64,000 nucleotides of DNA from Xenorhabdus anantnagensis (lineage in GTDB: Bacteria > Pseudomonadota > Gammaproteobacteria > Enterobacterales > Enterobacteriaceae), in assembly GCF_028598555.1 (NCBI RefSeq), contig NZ_JAQRFN010000005.1, positions 1-64,000 on the forward strand. Reading direction: 5' to 3'. Below the pieces are notes generated by a model. The model made no database searches, was not told the DNA's origin, and was given only the letters and a program-made list of their open reading frames with translations. Positions 40,975-49,675 of the stretch are shown piece after piece. A program made the translations under genes and the position numbers. Every line of letters begins with the position of its first letter. Position 1 is the stretch's first letter.

Positions 40975-42017
40975 TTTACTTCCTGTCTGCGTTTCTCATT
41001 GAGCGCTTTTTTACGTTCTTGCTCTGCTGCTTCCCATGCTTCATAGGCGATAACGACTTTTGCAACCACCGGATGGCGAACAACGTCTTCACTATATAAG
41101 AAGTTAAAACTTAGCTCATCAACATCAGATAAAACTTCTACCGCATGACTCAGACCAGATTTTTGTCCCCTTGGCAGGTCAATCTGAGTCACATCACCCG
41201 TAATGACCGCTTTGGAATTAAAACCAATGCGGGTCAGGAACATTTTCATCTGTTCGATGGTGGTATTCTGGCTTTCGTCGAGAATAATAAAGGAGTCATT
41301 GAGAGTGCGTCCACGCATATAAGCCAGTGGTGCCACTTCAATAACGTTTCTTTCGATCAGCTTCTCAACTTTTTCAAATCCCATCATCTCAAACAGGGCA
41401 TCATAAAGCGGGCGCAGATAAGGGTCGACTTTCTGGCTTAGGTCACCGGGCAGGAAGCCCAGTTTTTCGCCGGCTTCGACCGCAGGTCGGGTCAGAAGTA
41501 TCCGGCGGATCTCTTGGCGCTCTAGGGCATCAACAGCCGCGGCAACGGCCAAATAAGTTTTTCCTGTACCCGCAGGCCCAACCCCGAACGTAATATCGTG
41601 ATCGAGGATATTGGCAATATATTGTGCCTGATTGGGAGTACGGGGCTTTACAACACCCCGCTTGGTTTTGATATTCACAGCCTTACCGTATTCGGGAACG
41701 CTTTCTGCTGCTTGCTCCAGTACCCGGCTTTCGGTGATGGCGAGATGAATCTGTTCAGGCTCAAGATCAGGTATCACGCCGCGTACAGGCGTGGTATCGA
41801 CATAAAGGTGACGTAAAATTCCTGCTGCTGCACTAACACACAGTGGTTTACCTACCAGTTTGAAACGGTTATCGCGGCGGTTGATCTCAATACCCAAACG
41901 ACGCTCAAGTTGTTTCAGATTGTCATCAAGTGGTCCACACAGGCTCATCAGGCGTTGATTATCTGCGGGTTCCAGAAAGATCTCTTGTGTTGCTACTTGT
42001 TGGTTTATTTGTGTCAC
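40971..42017 (-). CDS. ybeZ: PhoH-like ATPase YbeZ
   Basis: A 348-residue PhoH-family NTPase that partners YbeY. Walker A is [12 protein letters not shown] near residue 145 and Walker B lies in [13 protein letters not shown]. The N-terminal ~110 residues are the usual KH-like extension. It is immediately downstream of miaB (24 bp gap) and overlaps ybeY. Confidence 0.96.
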   Translation of the reverse strand: MTQINQQVATQEIFLEPADNQRLMSLCGPLDDNLKQLERRLGIEINRRDNRFKLVGKPLCVSAAAGILRHLYVDTTPVRGVIPDLEPEQIHLAITESRVLEQAAESVPEYGKAVNIKTKRGVVKPRTPNQAQYIANILDHDITFGVGPAGTGKTYLAVAAAVDALERQEIRRILLTRPAVEAGEKLGFLPGDLSQKVDPYLRPLYDALFEMMGFEKVEKLIERNVIEVAPLAYMRGRTLNDSFIILDESQNTTIEQMKMFLTRIGFNSKAVITGDVTQIDLPRGQKSGLSHAVEVLSDVDELSFNFLYSEDVVRHPVVAKVVIAYEAWEAAEQERKKALNEKRRQEVK

Positions 42018-42041
42018 TGATTATCTCTATGTTAGGGTCAG

Positions 42042-43472
42042 TTAAGGCTGATAAAAGCCAACGCCGATTTCATCTTCTTTGCGAGTACGGGCAATGACTG
42101 ACTCAGGGGACTCATGGACACGCAGATCCATATCATCTTCAGTACGGATGACTTTTCCACGCAGGGAGTTGGCGTATACGTCAACAATTTCGACATCAAC
42201 AAATTTGCCAATCATGTCAGGCGTTCCCTCAAAGTTAACCACGCGGTTATTTTCAGTACGGCCAGAGAGTTCCATGATATTTTTACGTGATGGGCCTTCA
42301 ACCAGAATACGTTGTGTACTGCCAAGCATTGCGCGACTAAAGCTCATGGCTTGTTGGTTAATACGCTGCTGGAGCAGGTACAAACGCTGTTTTTTCTCTT
42401 CTTCACTTACGTCATCTGGCAAATCGGCTGCTGGTGTTCCTGGACGCGCTGAATAAATGAAGCTAAAACTCATGTCGAAGTTAACATCGGCAATCAGTTT
42501 CATGGTTTTTTCAAAGTCATCTTGTGTTTCACCCGGGAAGCCCACGATGAAGTCAGAGCTGATCAGAATGTCTGGACGAGCCTTGCGCAAACGGCGAATA
42601 ATGCCTTTAAATTCCAGCGCAGTATGGGCGCGTTTCATCAGGGTGAGAATGCGATCAGAACCACTCTGGACTGGCAGATGCAGGAAGCTGACCAACTCAG
42701 GTGTATCTTCGTATACTGTGATAATGTCGTCAGTAAACTCAATTGGATGGCTGGTGGTGAAGCGGACTCGGTCGATGCCGTCGATAGCCGCAACCAGACG
42801 CAACAGTTCTGCAAATGTGCAAATATCTCCATCAAACGTTGCACCACGATAGGCATTAACGTTTTGACCGAGCAGATTAACTTCGCGTACACCTTGTGCA
42901 GCAAGCTGAGCAATTTCGAATAAAATATCGTCACAAGGGCGGCTGACTTCTTCTCCGCGGGTGTAAGGTACAACGCAGAATGTGCAGTACTTATTGCAGC
43001 CTTCCATGATGGAAACGAAGGCTGTTGGGCCTTCTGCACGAGGGGCTGGCAGACGGTCGAATTTTTCAATTTCAGGGAAACTGATGTCAACGACTGGGCT
43101 GTGGGTGCCTTTTACATGATTAATCATTTCGGGCAGGCGGTGCAGGGTTTGTGGCCCGAAAATAATATCGACAGTAGGTGCACGCTGGCGAATATAATCC
43201 CCTTCCTGAGAAGCAACACAGCCACCTACACCAATTATGATTTCAGGTTTTTTATCTTTCAGACCTTTCCAGCGACCAAGTTGATGAAAGACTTTTTCCT
43301 GAGCCTTTTCACGGATTGAGCAAGTATTCAGGAGTAAGATATCTGCTTCTTCGGCGACATCGGTTAACTGATAACCGTGAGTGGTTTCCAGCAAGTCGGC
43401 CATCTTGGATGAATCGTATTCGTTCATCTGACAGCCCCAGGTTTTGATGTACAGTTTTTTTATCGTCGACAT
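42042..43472 (-). CDS. miaB: tRNA-2-methylthio-N6-dimethylallyladenosine synthase
   Basis: A 476-residue radical-SAM methylthiotransferase that makes ms2i6A37 in tRNAs reading UNN codons. It has an N-terminal UPF0004 domain with cluster cysteines ([20 protein letters not shown]), the radical-SAM site [13 protein letters not shown] near residue 155, and a C-terminal TRAM domain. It is divergent from ubiF across a ~200 bp promoter region. Confidence 0.97.
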   Translation of the reverse strand: MSTIKKLYIKTWGCQMNEYDSSKMADLLETTHGYQLTDVAEEADILLLNTCSIREKAQEKVFHQLGRWKGLKDKKPEIIIGVGGCVASQEGDYIRQRAPTVDIIFGPQTLHRLPEMINHVKGTHSPVVDISFPEIEKFDRLPAPRAEGPTAFVSIMEGCNKYCTFCVVPYTRGEEVSRPCDDILFEIAQLAAQGVREVNLLGQNVNAYRGATFDGDICTFAELLRLVAAIDGIDRVRFTTSHPIEFTDDIITVYEDTPELVSFLHLPVQSGSDRILTLMKRAHTALEFKGIIRRLRKARPDILISSDFIVGFPGETQDDFEKTMKLIADVNFDMSFSFIYSARPGTPAADLPDDVSEEEKKQRLYLLQQRINQQAMSFSRAMLGSTQRILVEGPSRKNIMELSGRTENNRVVNFEGTPDMIGKFVDVEIVDVYANSLRGKVIRTEDDMDLRVHESPESVIARTRKEDEIGVGFYQP

Positions 43473-43671
43473 TTTTTGTGTATCCGGTGTTTCCAGTGGA
43501 ATGATGCTTCAACACTGAAAAGCGCAATGTATTGCACATAGTGTATTTAGCATAATATTGTTGGCTATTGTAGTCATTTGAGGCACCAGTGACCAGACTG
43601 TAACACCGGATATTCACAGCCGGAAAGGGAAAATTCCGGTACACTATTTTAATCAATAAGTTAATGACGTG

Positions 43672-44865
43672 ATGAATATGAATAATTCACAACAAAAATT
43701 CGATATTGTTGTCGTTGGAGCGGGTATGATTGGCGCTGCGACAGCATTGGGATTAGCGCAGGAAGGTTGGCGAGTTGCATTATTAGAGCATCAGCTTCCT
43801 GCGCCTTACAATGCGAATAGTGACCCAGATGTTCGCATTTCTGCGATCAGCTGTGCTTCGGTAGATTTATTGAAACAATTGGGGGTATGGGAAAACGTAC
43901 TACGGATGCGTAGTGCCCCTTATCGGAAGTTAGAAACATGGGAGCAAAATGATTCTAACGTCATTTTCGACGCTGAAAGCTTGGGAGTGCCAGAGTTAGG
44001 GCACATGATTGAAAATCGTGTCTTGCAACTGGCATTGTGGCAGGAGTTTGAGCGTTATCCAAACCTGACCTTGTTTTGTCCTACCGTGTTGAAATCTATG
44101 CAGCGCCAGCACAAGAATAAAACGTGGCTGGTGGCATTGGCTGATGGCACGGAAATTAATACCCGGCTGATTATTGGTGCAGATGGTGCCCGTTCTCAAG
44201 TTCGTCAATTGGCAGGTATTGGCAGTAAAGGGTGGCAATATCGGCAGTCGTGTATGTTGATAACAGTTAAGACTAACCAGTCTCAACAAGATACAACATG
44301 GCAACAATTTTTTCCTTCTGGCCCCAGGGCTTTTCTGCCGTTGTTTGATCAATGGGCTTCATTGGTTTGGTACGATTCACCTGCTCGCATACGCCAATTG
44401 CAGTCGATGACAATAACACAGCTTGAACGAGAAATTTTTCAGGCATTCCCTACTCGCTTGGGTAAAGTTACTCCGATTGCCGCAGGTTCGTTCCCACTGG
44501 TTCGTCATCATGCCAGCCGTTATGTGCAAGAAGGATTGGTTCTGTTAGGGGATGCGGCTCATACCATCAATCCACTGGCAGGGCAGGGGGTGAATTTAGG
44601 TTATCGGGATGTTGATGTTTTGCTCAAGGTATTGACTAGTGCTAAAGAGTTATTGGAAGAGTGGGATTCTTTGACGGTCCTGATGCGTTATCAGCGTCGC
44701 AGGATGCCGGATAATTTGGTGATGCAAACGGGAATGGATCTTTTCCATACAGCATTCAGTAATGATTTACCGGGATTGAAGATAGCGCGAAATCTGGCAT
44801 TGATGGTCGCGCAACGCTCAGGAATGATGAAAAATCTTGCTCTGAAATATGCATTAGGATTGTGA
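43672..44865 (+). CDS. ubiF: 3-demethoxyubiquinol 3-hydroxylase
   Basis: A 397-residue FAD monooxygenase that catalyses the C6 hydroxylation of demethoxyubiquinone in aerobic ubiquinone synthesis. It has an N-terminal Rossmann GAGMIGAATALGL, a DG segment (GADGARSQVRQLAGI) and the C-terminal FAD motif GDAAHTINPLAGQGVNLGYRD. The ATG at 43672 is taken as the start; the frame opens at a GTG one codon earlier. Confidence 0.94.
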   Translation: MNMNNSQQKFDIVVVGAGMIGAATALGLAQEGWRVALLEHQLPAPYNANSDPDVRISAISCASVDLLKQLGVWENVLRMRSAPYRKLETWEQNDSNVIFDAESLGVPELGHMIENRVLQLALWQEFERYPNLTLFCPTVLKSMQRQHKNKTWLVALADGTEINTRLIIGADGARSQVRQLAGIGSKGWQYRQSCMLITVKTNQSQQDTTWQQFFPSGPRAFLPLFDQWASLVWYDSPARIRQLQSMTITQLEREIFQAFPTRLGKVTPIAAGSFPLVRHHASRYVQEGLVLLGDAAHTINPLAGQGVNLGYRDVDVLLKVLTSAKELLEEWDSLTVLMRYQRRRMPDNLVMQTGMDLFHTAFSNDLPGLKIARNLALMVAQRSGMMKNLALKYALGL

Positions 44866-45150
44866 TTGATGTTTCCTTCTATTGGGTAAGAACAATTATT
44901 GAGTAAGAACAATTATTAAGTAAAAACAATTATTGGGTATAGAGCAATGCCCTGTTGTTTGTGTAGTTTGATTGCATGGTTAACTCTGATTGTTCCATGT
45001 AATCAAATTCAGGTGTCCCTATTCGGGACTTATACAAGTAAGAGTATTATTTTCATCCAACTAAATATTGTTTAATTGGAAATATAGATAACCGAATGCT
45101 TGCTTAATAATTGTTGGTGTGGTTTTTATGGGGATATTTTGGATATTTCG
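44866..45150. other. Intergenic region between ubiF and the tRNA cluster
   Basis: AT-rich DNA with the 17-bp tandem array at 44882-44949 directly after ubiF. A short inverted GTCCC/GGGAC pair lies near 45015-45029. No gene is seen. Confidence 0.5.
44882..44949. repeat. Four 17-bp tandem repeats just after ubiF
   Basis: TTGGGTAAGAACAATTA and variants at 44882, 44899, 44916 and 44933, starting 16 bp past the ubiF stop. The fourth unit is the most diverged. Confidence 0.9.
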
Positions 45151-45154
45151 AAAA

Positions 45155-45178
45155 CAAAAAAACCACCTTATTGGTGGC
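45155..45178 (-). terminator. Intrinsic terminator of the tRNA operon
   Basis: Stem CCACC/GGTGG with a 5-nt loop and a T run on the minus strand, about 55 nt past the last tRNA. Confidence 0.85.
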
Positions 45179-45233
45179 CTGATATATCTTCCATTCTTTC
45201 AATACGTTACTTTATATAAAATATTGACAAATA

Positions 45234-45308
45234 TGGCTGGGGTACCAGGATTCGAACCTGGGAATGCCGGAATCAGAATCCGGTGCCTTACCGCTTGGCG
45301 ATACCCCA
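45234..45308 (-). tRNA. tRNA-Gln (CTG anticodon)
   Basis: 75 nt including an encoded CCA. The acceptor 5' end TGGGGTATCGCC matches E. coli tRNA-Gln. The anticodon loop reads TT-CTG-AT between CCGGA and TCCGG arms, so it decodes CAG. It is the only Gln-CTG copy here; E. coli has two at this locus. Confidence 0.96.
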
Positions 45309-45322
45309 ACTGGATTTGTAAA

Positions 45323-45399
45323 TGGTGGCTACGACGGGAATCGAACCTGTGACCCCAGCATTATGAGTGCTGTGCTCTAACCAGCTGAGCTACGTAGCC
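45323..45399 (-). tRNA. tRNA-Met (CAT, elongator)
   Basis: 77 nt with an encoded CCA. Acceptor GGCTACG/CGTAGCC pairs, the anticodon loop contains CAT, and the T arm is CAGGTTCGATTCCCG. It matches E. coli elongator metT/metU and is a duplicate of the copy at 45833-45909. Confidence 0.96.
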
Positions 45400-45440
45400 A
45401 TTTACGATTATCGTAAGAAGTGTGACAACTTTCAGTGATA

Positions 45441-45515
45441 TGGCTGGGGTACCTGGATTCGAACCAGGGCATGCCAGGATCAAAACCTGGTGCCTTACCG
45501 CTTGGCGATACCCCA
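45441..45515 (-). tRNA. tRNA-Gln (TTG anticodon)
   Basis: 75 nt with an encoded CCA. The anticodon loop reads TT-TTG-AT between CCAGG and CCTGG arms, so it decodes CAA. Identical to the next copy upstream. Confidence 0.96.
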
Positions 45516-45598
45516 ACTGAGTGTTATCACTGCAACCTTTGTTATCCTGAGAATGCTTAGTTAAATTTATATCGTTTTAACTTATTGTTTCAGTTAAA

Positions 45599-45673
45599 TG
45601 GCTGGGGTACCTGGATTCGAACCAGGGCATGCCAGGATCAAAACCTGGTGCCTTACCGCTTGGCGATACCCCA
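45599..45673 (-). tRNA. tRNA-Gln (TTG anticodon), second copy
   Basis: 75 nt with an encoded CCA, same anticodon arm as the copy at 45441. It corresponds to the glnU/glnW pair of E. coli. Confidence 0.96.
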
Positions 45674-45742
45674 CCTGAAACAACACACTAAAATTTAAAA
45701 TTGTCACTAAAACACATTCTAAGTACAACCCGATAAAGAAAA

Positions 45743-45827
45743 TGGTGCGGGAGGCGAGACTTGAACTCGCACACCTTGCGGCGCCAGAACCTAAATCTGG
45801 TGCGTCTACCAATTTCGCCACTCCCGC
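45743..45827 (-). tRNA. tRNA-Leu (TAG anticodon)
   Basis: 85 nt with the long variable arm of class II tRNAs and an encoded CCA. Acceptor GCGGGAG/CTCCCGC pairs. The anticodon loop reads TT-TAG-GT. It corresponds to E. coli leuW. Confidence 0.96.
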
Positions 45828-45832
45828 AAAGA

Positions 45833-45909
45833 TGGTGGCTACGACGGGAATCGAACCTGTGACCCCAGCATTATGAGTGCTGTGCTCTAACCAGCTGAGC
45901 TACGTAGCC
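45833..45909 (-). tRNA. tRNA-Met (CAT, elongator), promoter-proximal copy
   Basis: 77 nt, the same as the copy at 45323. It is the first gene of the cluster on the minus strand and corresponds to E. coli metT. The order Met-Leu-Gln-Gln-Met-Gln follows E. coli minus the last Gln gene. Confidence 0.96.
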
Positions 45910-46064
45910 ATCTTTTTTCGCTTTGCCTTCATCGGCGGTGCGGGGCGAATTATGCGTATATCAGACAGATGCGTCAACTGCTTTTTTAAATAAATATGCA
46001 CAAAATCGTTTGTTTGTTCGTCCTGTAATCGTTTTGTCGACAAACCCGGCAAAAATAGTTGGAA

Positions 46065-47288
46065 TTATCCTCCAAGAAGATGTTGCAACAGTACACCATT
46101 AAGCATTGCCCGTTTCGTTAGTGCGAATGCGCCAATCGCTGAGCAGTGATTTAACTCAGAAATTACTACAGGGAGATCTTCGCGGAATGCCTGTAGTACT
46201 TGGGTATTGATGCTGCTTTTAATGGTAGGCAGCAATACCTGTTCTGCTTCTGTGATTTCCCCTGCAATAACTATTTTCTGAGGATTAAATAAATTAATTG
46301 CTATTGAAATAGCTTTACCAAGATAGTGTCCTACTTGCCTGATGACTTCTGTTGCAAGAGGATCGCCCGCATTGGCTGCAAGGCAAATTGCATGGATATT
46401 GCAGTTGTTCAAGGCAAGCTGGCTTGGAAAACCTTGACGTAGCTGATGTTGTACTCTGGCTTCTATGGCTGAATTGGAAGAAATGGTTTCCAGACAACCA
46501 AAATTACCGCAATGGCAGCGTTCACCCAGAGGATCGATTTGGATATGACCTATTTCACCCAGATTGCCCCGTTTATTGAGCAGGATATTGTTGCTAACGA
46601 TGACACCGGCCCCTGTGCCGCGATGGATACGTACCAGAATCGAATCTTCACAATCGCGAGTAGCCCCGAAATAATTTTCAGCCAATGCAAGGCTGCGAAT
46701 ATCATGCCCAATAAAACAGAAGGTATTGAAATGTTCTTTGAGATTCTTAATCAAAGGCCAGTTGTCCACCTTAATGTGAGGCATATAGCGGATGATGCCT
46801 TGGTCAGGGTCAACCAGACCGGGAAGAATGACTGAAATTGCGATCAATTCACGGATTCGGCGCTGGTTTTTGTCGATAAAACTTTCAATGGCGTCAATAA
46901 TCCGTTTCTCGACTGCCTGCTGAGTATTTTCCGGCACGGGATAGTGCGATTCCACTAACGTCTTGCCGCTCATGTCGAACAGAGCCACCGTTGCATCATG
47001 GCGCCCAAGCCGGATTCCAATGGTATGGAAATGACGTGTTTCGGTAATGATGGAGATTGCGCGCCTTCCTCCGGTGGAGGCCTGATGTTCGACTTCTTTT
47101 ATCAGGCCACGTTCCAACAGCTGACGAGTAATTTTGGTTACACTAGCAGGAGCAAGCTGGCTCTCTTCTGCAATCTGGATACGTGATATTGGCCCATGCT
47201 GGTCAATCAACCGATAGACCACAGCACTATTTAGCTGTTTGACTAGATCAATATTACCGATTTGCTTCTGTGTGTTCTCATTACTCAT
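46065..47288 (-). CDS. nagC: NagC, ROK-family GlcNAc repressor
   Basis: A 407-residue regulator that represses nag and chitin genes and is relieved by GlcNAc-6-phosphate. It has an N-terminal winged helix (ISRIQIAEESQLAPASVTKITRQLLERG), a ROK sugar-kinase-like domain and the zinc motif CHCGNFGCLE near residues 258-267. It ends the nagB-nagA-nagC run. The nagD and asnB genes that follow in E. coli are absent; the tRNA cluster comes next. Confidence 0.96.
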   Translation of the reverse strand: MSNENTQKQIGNIDLVKQLNSAVVYRLIDQHGPISRIQIAEESQLAPASVTKITRQLLERGLIKEVEHQASTGGRRAISIITETRHFHTIGIRLGRHDATVALFDMSGKTLVESHYPVPENTQQAVEKRIIDAIESFIDKNQRRIRELIAISVILPGLVDPDQGIIRYMPHIKVDNWPLIKNLKEHFNTFCFIGHDIRSLALAENYFGATRDCEDSILVRIHRGTGAGVIVSNNILLNKRGNLGEIGHIQIDPLGERCHCGNFGCLETISSNSAIEARVQHQLRQGFPSQLALNNCNIHAICLAANAGDPLATEVIRQVGHYLGKAISIAINLFNPQKIVIAGEITEAEQVLLPTIKSSINTQVLQAFREDLPVVISELNHCSAIGAFALTKRAMLNGVLLQHLLGG

Positions 47289-47300
47289 CAGTCTGTATAC

Positions 47301-48458
47301 TCACGATAGTTTGACTTCATTCCCGTTAACAATGGTTTTGCAGATTTTGAAATCGTGAGTAAATGCGGTCAGATTCGCAACCTTGCCGGATTCAATCGTG
47401 CCGAGGTGTTTATCAACACCGATTGCTCGGGCAGGGTAAAGCGTCACCATTCGCAACGTTTCATCCAAAGCAATACCAACATGTTCCACACTATTTTTAA
47501 CACAATCAATCATTGTGATTGATGAGCCGCTCAGTGTTCCATTTTCATCAACACATAAACCGTTTCGATAATATATTGTTTTATTAGCAAAGGTAAATTG
47601 TTCCATGGCATCGGGAGAAAGCCCGGCAGGAACAATGGCATCCGTTACCAAGATAAGTTTTTCATTTTTTAATCTCTTGGAATTACGGACATTTGGCCAT
47701 GATACATGCATTCCATCACAAATAATGCCGGCATAGACTTCTGAAGAATCATAAATGGCACTGATCAGCCCGGGCTGGCGGCCAGAAATCGGAGGCATGG
47801 CATTGTATAAGTGGGTAGAGAATGTAATGCCATTTTGGAAGCTATGGCGAGCTTCTTCATAAGTAGCATTGGAATGACCAGCAGAAACAGTAATACTCGC
47901 TTCGGCCAATTGCTGAATATATTTGCTTTCTACCATTTCAGGAGCGAGGGTAATCTTGGTTATGACATCAGCATTCAGGCACAGGTAATTAACCATTTCG
48001 GGCGTAGGCTTACGGATATAAGCGGTATTGTGGGTCCCTTTTTTTATTGGATTGATATAAGGCCCTTCCAGATGCAACCCTAATGCCTGATTGGGATTTT
48101 TTTTCAGGTAGGTGCGCATCACTTCAATGGCTTTTATCATTAATTCATCGGGGCTGGTGATGAGGGTAGGCAGGAAACTGGTACAACCATAGCGCTGATT
48201 GGTTTTCTGCATGGTATGCAGAGTCTCTTCTGAAATATCTTCCAATCGTTCATTAAACTGGACTCCACCGCAACCATTGACTTGTAGATCAATAAATCCT
48301 GGGGCGAGGTTAGTGCCATGTAAATCGTGTTTTTCAATTTCTTCTGGCAGCTCGCTTATTGGACAAACTTGTTTAATCAAACCATCTGCAATAATGACTG
48401 CATGGTTATCGAGCCTGTCATATCCTGTATAAATAGTTCCATTGGTTAATGCATACAT
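47301..48458 (-). CDS. nagA: N-acetylglucosamine-6-phosphate deacetylase
   Basis: A 385-residue amidohydrolase that converts GlcNAc-6-P to glucosamine-6-P and acetate. The metal and substrate residues lie in [22 protein letters not shown] and [11 protein letters not shown], with the catalytic Asp in [10 protein letters not shown]. It sits 12 bp upstream of nagC and 24 bp downstream of nagB in one operon. Confidence 0.97.
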   Translation of the reverse strand: MYALTNGTIYTGYDRLDNHAVIIADGLIKQVCPISELPEEIEKHDLHGTNLAPGFIDLQVNGCGGVQFNERLEDISEETLHTMQKTNQRYGCTSFLPTLITSPDELMIKAIEVMRTYLKKNPNQALGLHLEGPYINPIKKGTHNTAYIRKPTPEMVNYLCLNADVITKITLAPEMVESKYIQQLAEASITVSAGHSNATYEEARHSFQNGITFSTHLYNAMPPISGRQPGLISAIYDSSEVYAGIICDGMHVSWPNVRNSKRLKNEKLILVTDAIVPAGLSPDAMEQFTFANKTIYYRNGLCVDENGTLSGSSITMIDCVKNSVEHVGIALDETLRMVTLYPARAIGVDKHLGTIESGKVANLTAFTHDFKICKTIVNGNEVKLS

Positions 48459-48482
48459 TGAGATCTTAACTCCTAAATCAGT

Positions 48483-49289
48483 TTAGCTGGCAAATTCATT
48501 GATGATGCCGGCCTCTAACTGGCGGAAATACTTCACTGTTTTCACTTTCAATTCCATGGTGGCAGGCTCATCACAAACGATGAGTGCTTTTGGATGCATC
48601 TGGAGGCAACTTACTGTCCACATATGGTTGATGTTTCCTTCTATGGCAGCTTGCAGAGCTTGTGCTTTATTCATGCCGGTTGCCAGAATCATGACTTCTT
48701 CAGCATCCATTAAAGTACCAACACCAACGGTTAACGCATATTTGGGAACGTGTTCCACATCATTATTGAAAAAACGGGAATTAGCAGTTCGTGTTTCAAT
48801 GGTCAGTGTCTTGATTCGCGTGCGTGAAGAAAGAGAAGATGCCGGCTCATTAAAGGCAATATGTCCGTCATTACCGACACCCCCCATAAATAAATGGATC
48901 TTGCCATATGCTTTGATCGTATTTTCATAACGTTGGCACTCAACATCAATATCTTCTGCATTTCCGTTTAATAAATTGATATTTTCTTTTGGGATATCAA
49001 TGTGATTAAAGAAATTTTGGTACATAAATGAATGATAACTTTGAGGATGATCTTCCGGAAGACCAACGTACTCATCCATATTAAATGTCACCACATGCTG
49101 GAAGCTTACTTTCCCAGCTTGATATAGAGAAATAAGTTCCTTGTAGGTTGCCAGTGGTGTGCTGCCGGTAGGAAGCCCCAGTACGAAAGGGCGATCAATA
49201 GTTGGATTGAACTTATTGATCTTACTCACAATATAGTGAGCAGACCATCGACCGACATCACTTGCTGTAGTTAGGGGGATCAGCCTCAT
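48483..49289 (-). CDS. nagB: Glucosamine-6-phosphate deaminase
   Basis: A 268-residue enzyme that isomerises and deaminates glucosamine-6-P to fructose-6-P and ammonia; the E. coli protein is 266 residues and allosterically activated by GlcNAc-6-P. Key segments: [17 protein letters not shown], the catalytic [15 protein letters not shown] and the allosteric C-terminal region. An AGAGG site precedes the ATG. It is the first gene of the nagBAC operon. Confidence 0.97.
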   Translation of the reverse strand: MRLIPLTTASDVGRWSAHYIVSKINKFNPTIDRPFVLGLPTGSTPLATYKELISLYQAGKVSFQHVVTFNMDEYVGLPEDHPQSYHSFMYQNFFNHIDIPKENINLLNGNAEDIDVECQRYENTIKAYGKIHLFMGGVGNDGHIAFNEPASSLSSRTRIKTLTIETRTANSRFFNNDVEHVPKYALTVGVGTLMDAEEVMILATGMNKAQALQAAIEGNINHMWTVSCLQMHPKALIVCDEPATMELKVKTVKYFRQLEAGIINEFAS

Positions 49290-49631
49290 GATTACCTCTT
49301 AAAAATCATTCAATAATTTAATTATGTAAGGCTATACACGTATATGCGATGCCTGATATCTCAATGTGATACGTGAAAGCAGTAGGGTAAAATTGTGCAT
49401 TATACTTGTCCTGCATAAGACTTCGTCTCATTTAATACAGGAAGATATTTTTGATATTAAAATAAGATTGGTATTATGGCTAGTTTTTTAGCTGTATTAG
49501 TGCATTTTGTGACTAAAATATAGTTTTTCAAAAGATGTTTTTTTTCATTTTTAAATAAGTTATTTAAGATTTTTTTGTTTAAAAATAGATAGATATAGGT
49601 AGATGTAGATAGATATTAGTTTTGTTTTAAT
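49290..49631. promoter_or_regulatory. nagBAC promoter region
   Basis: About 340 bp of AT-rich DNA between the nagE terminator and nagB. It must hold the nagB promoter. One candidate NagC-like palindrome, ATTTT-N7-AAAAT, lies at 49447-49463, and a CRP-like half site TGTGA lies near 49365. Neither is proven. A TAGATAGATA-rich stretch lies near 49585-49616. Confidence 0.4.
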
Positions 49632-49658
49632 AAAAAGGAACGTAATCACGTTCCTTTT
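49632..49658 (-). terminator. Intrinsic terminator of nagE
   Basis: An 11-bp perfect stem (AAAAGGAACGT with ACGTTCCTTTT), a 4-nt loop and a T tract on the minus strand, 18 nt past the nagE stop. It shows that nagE ends where its frame ends, with no IIA module downstream. Confidence 0.93.
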
Positions 49659-49675
49659 ATCTTGAGCAGTGTGAA

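Noticed and set aside
45119-45352. Plus-strand frame through the tRNA genes
   Set aside because: Lies across two tRNA genes and their terminator; a known artefact.
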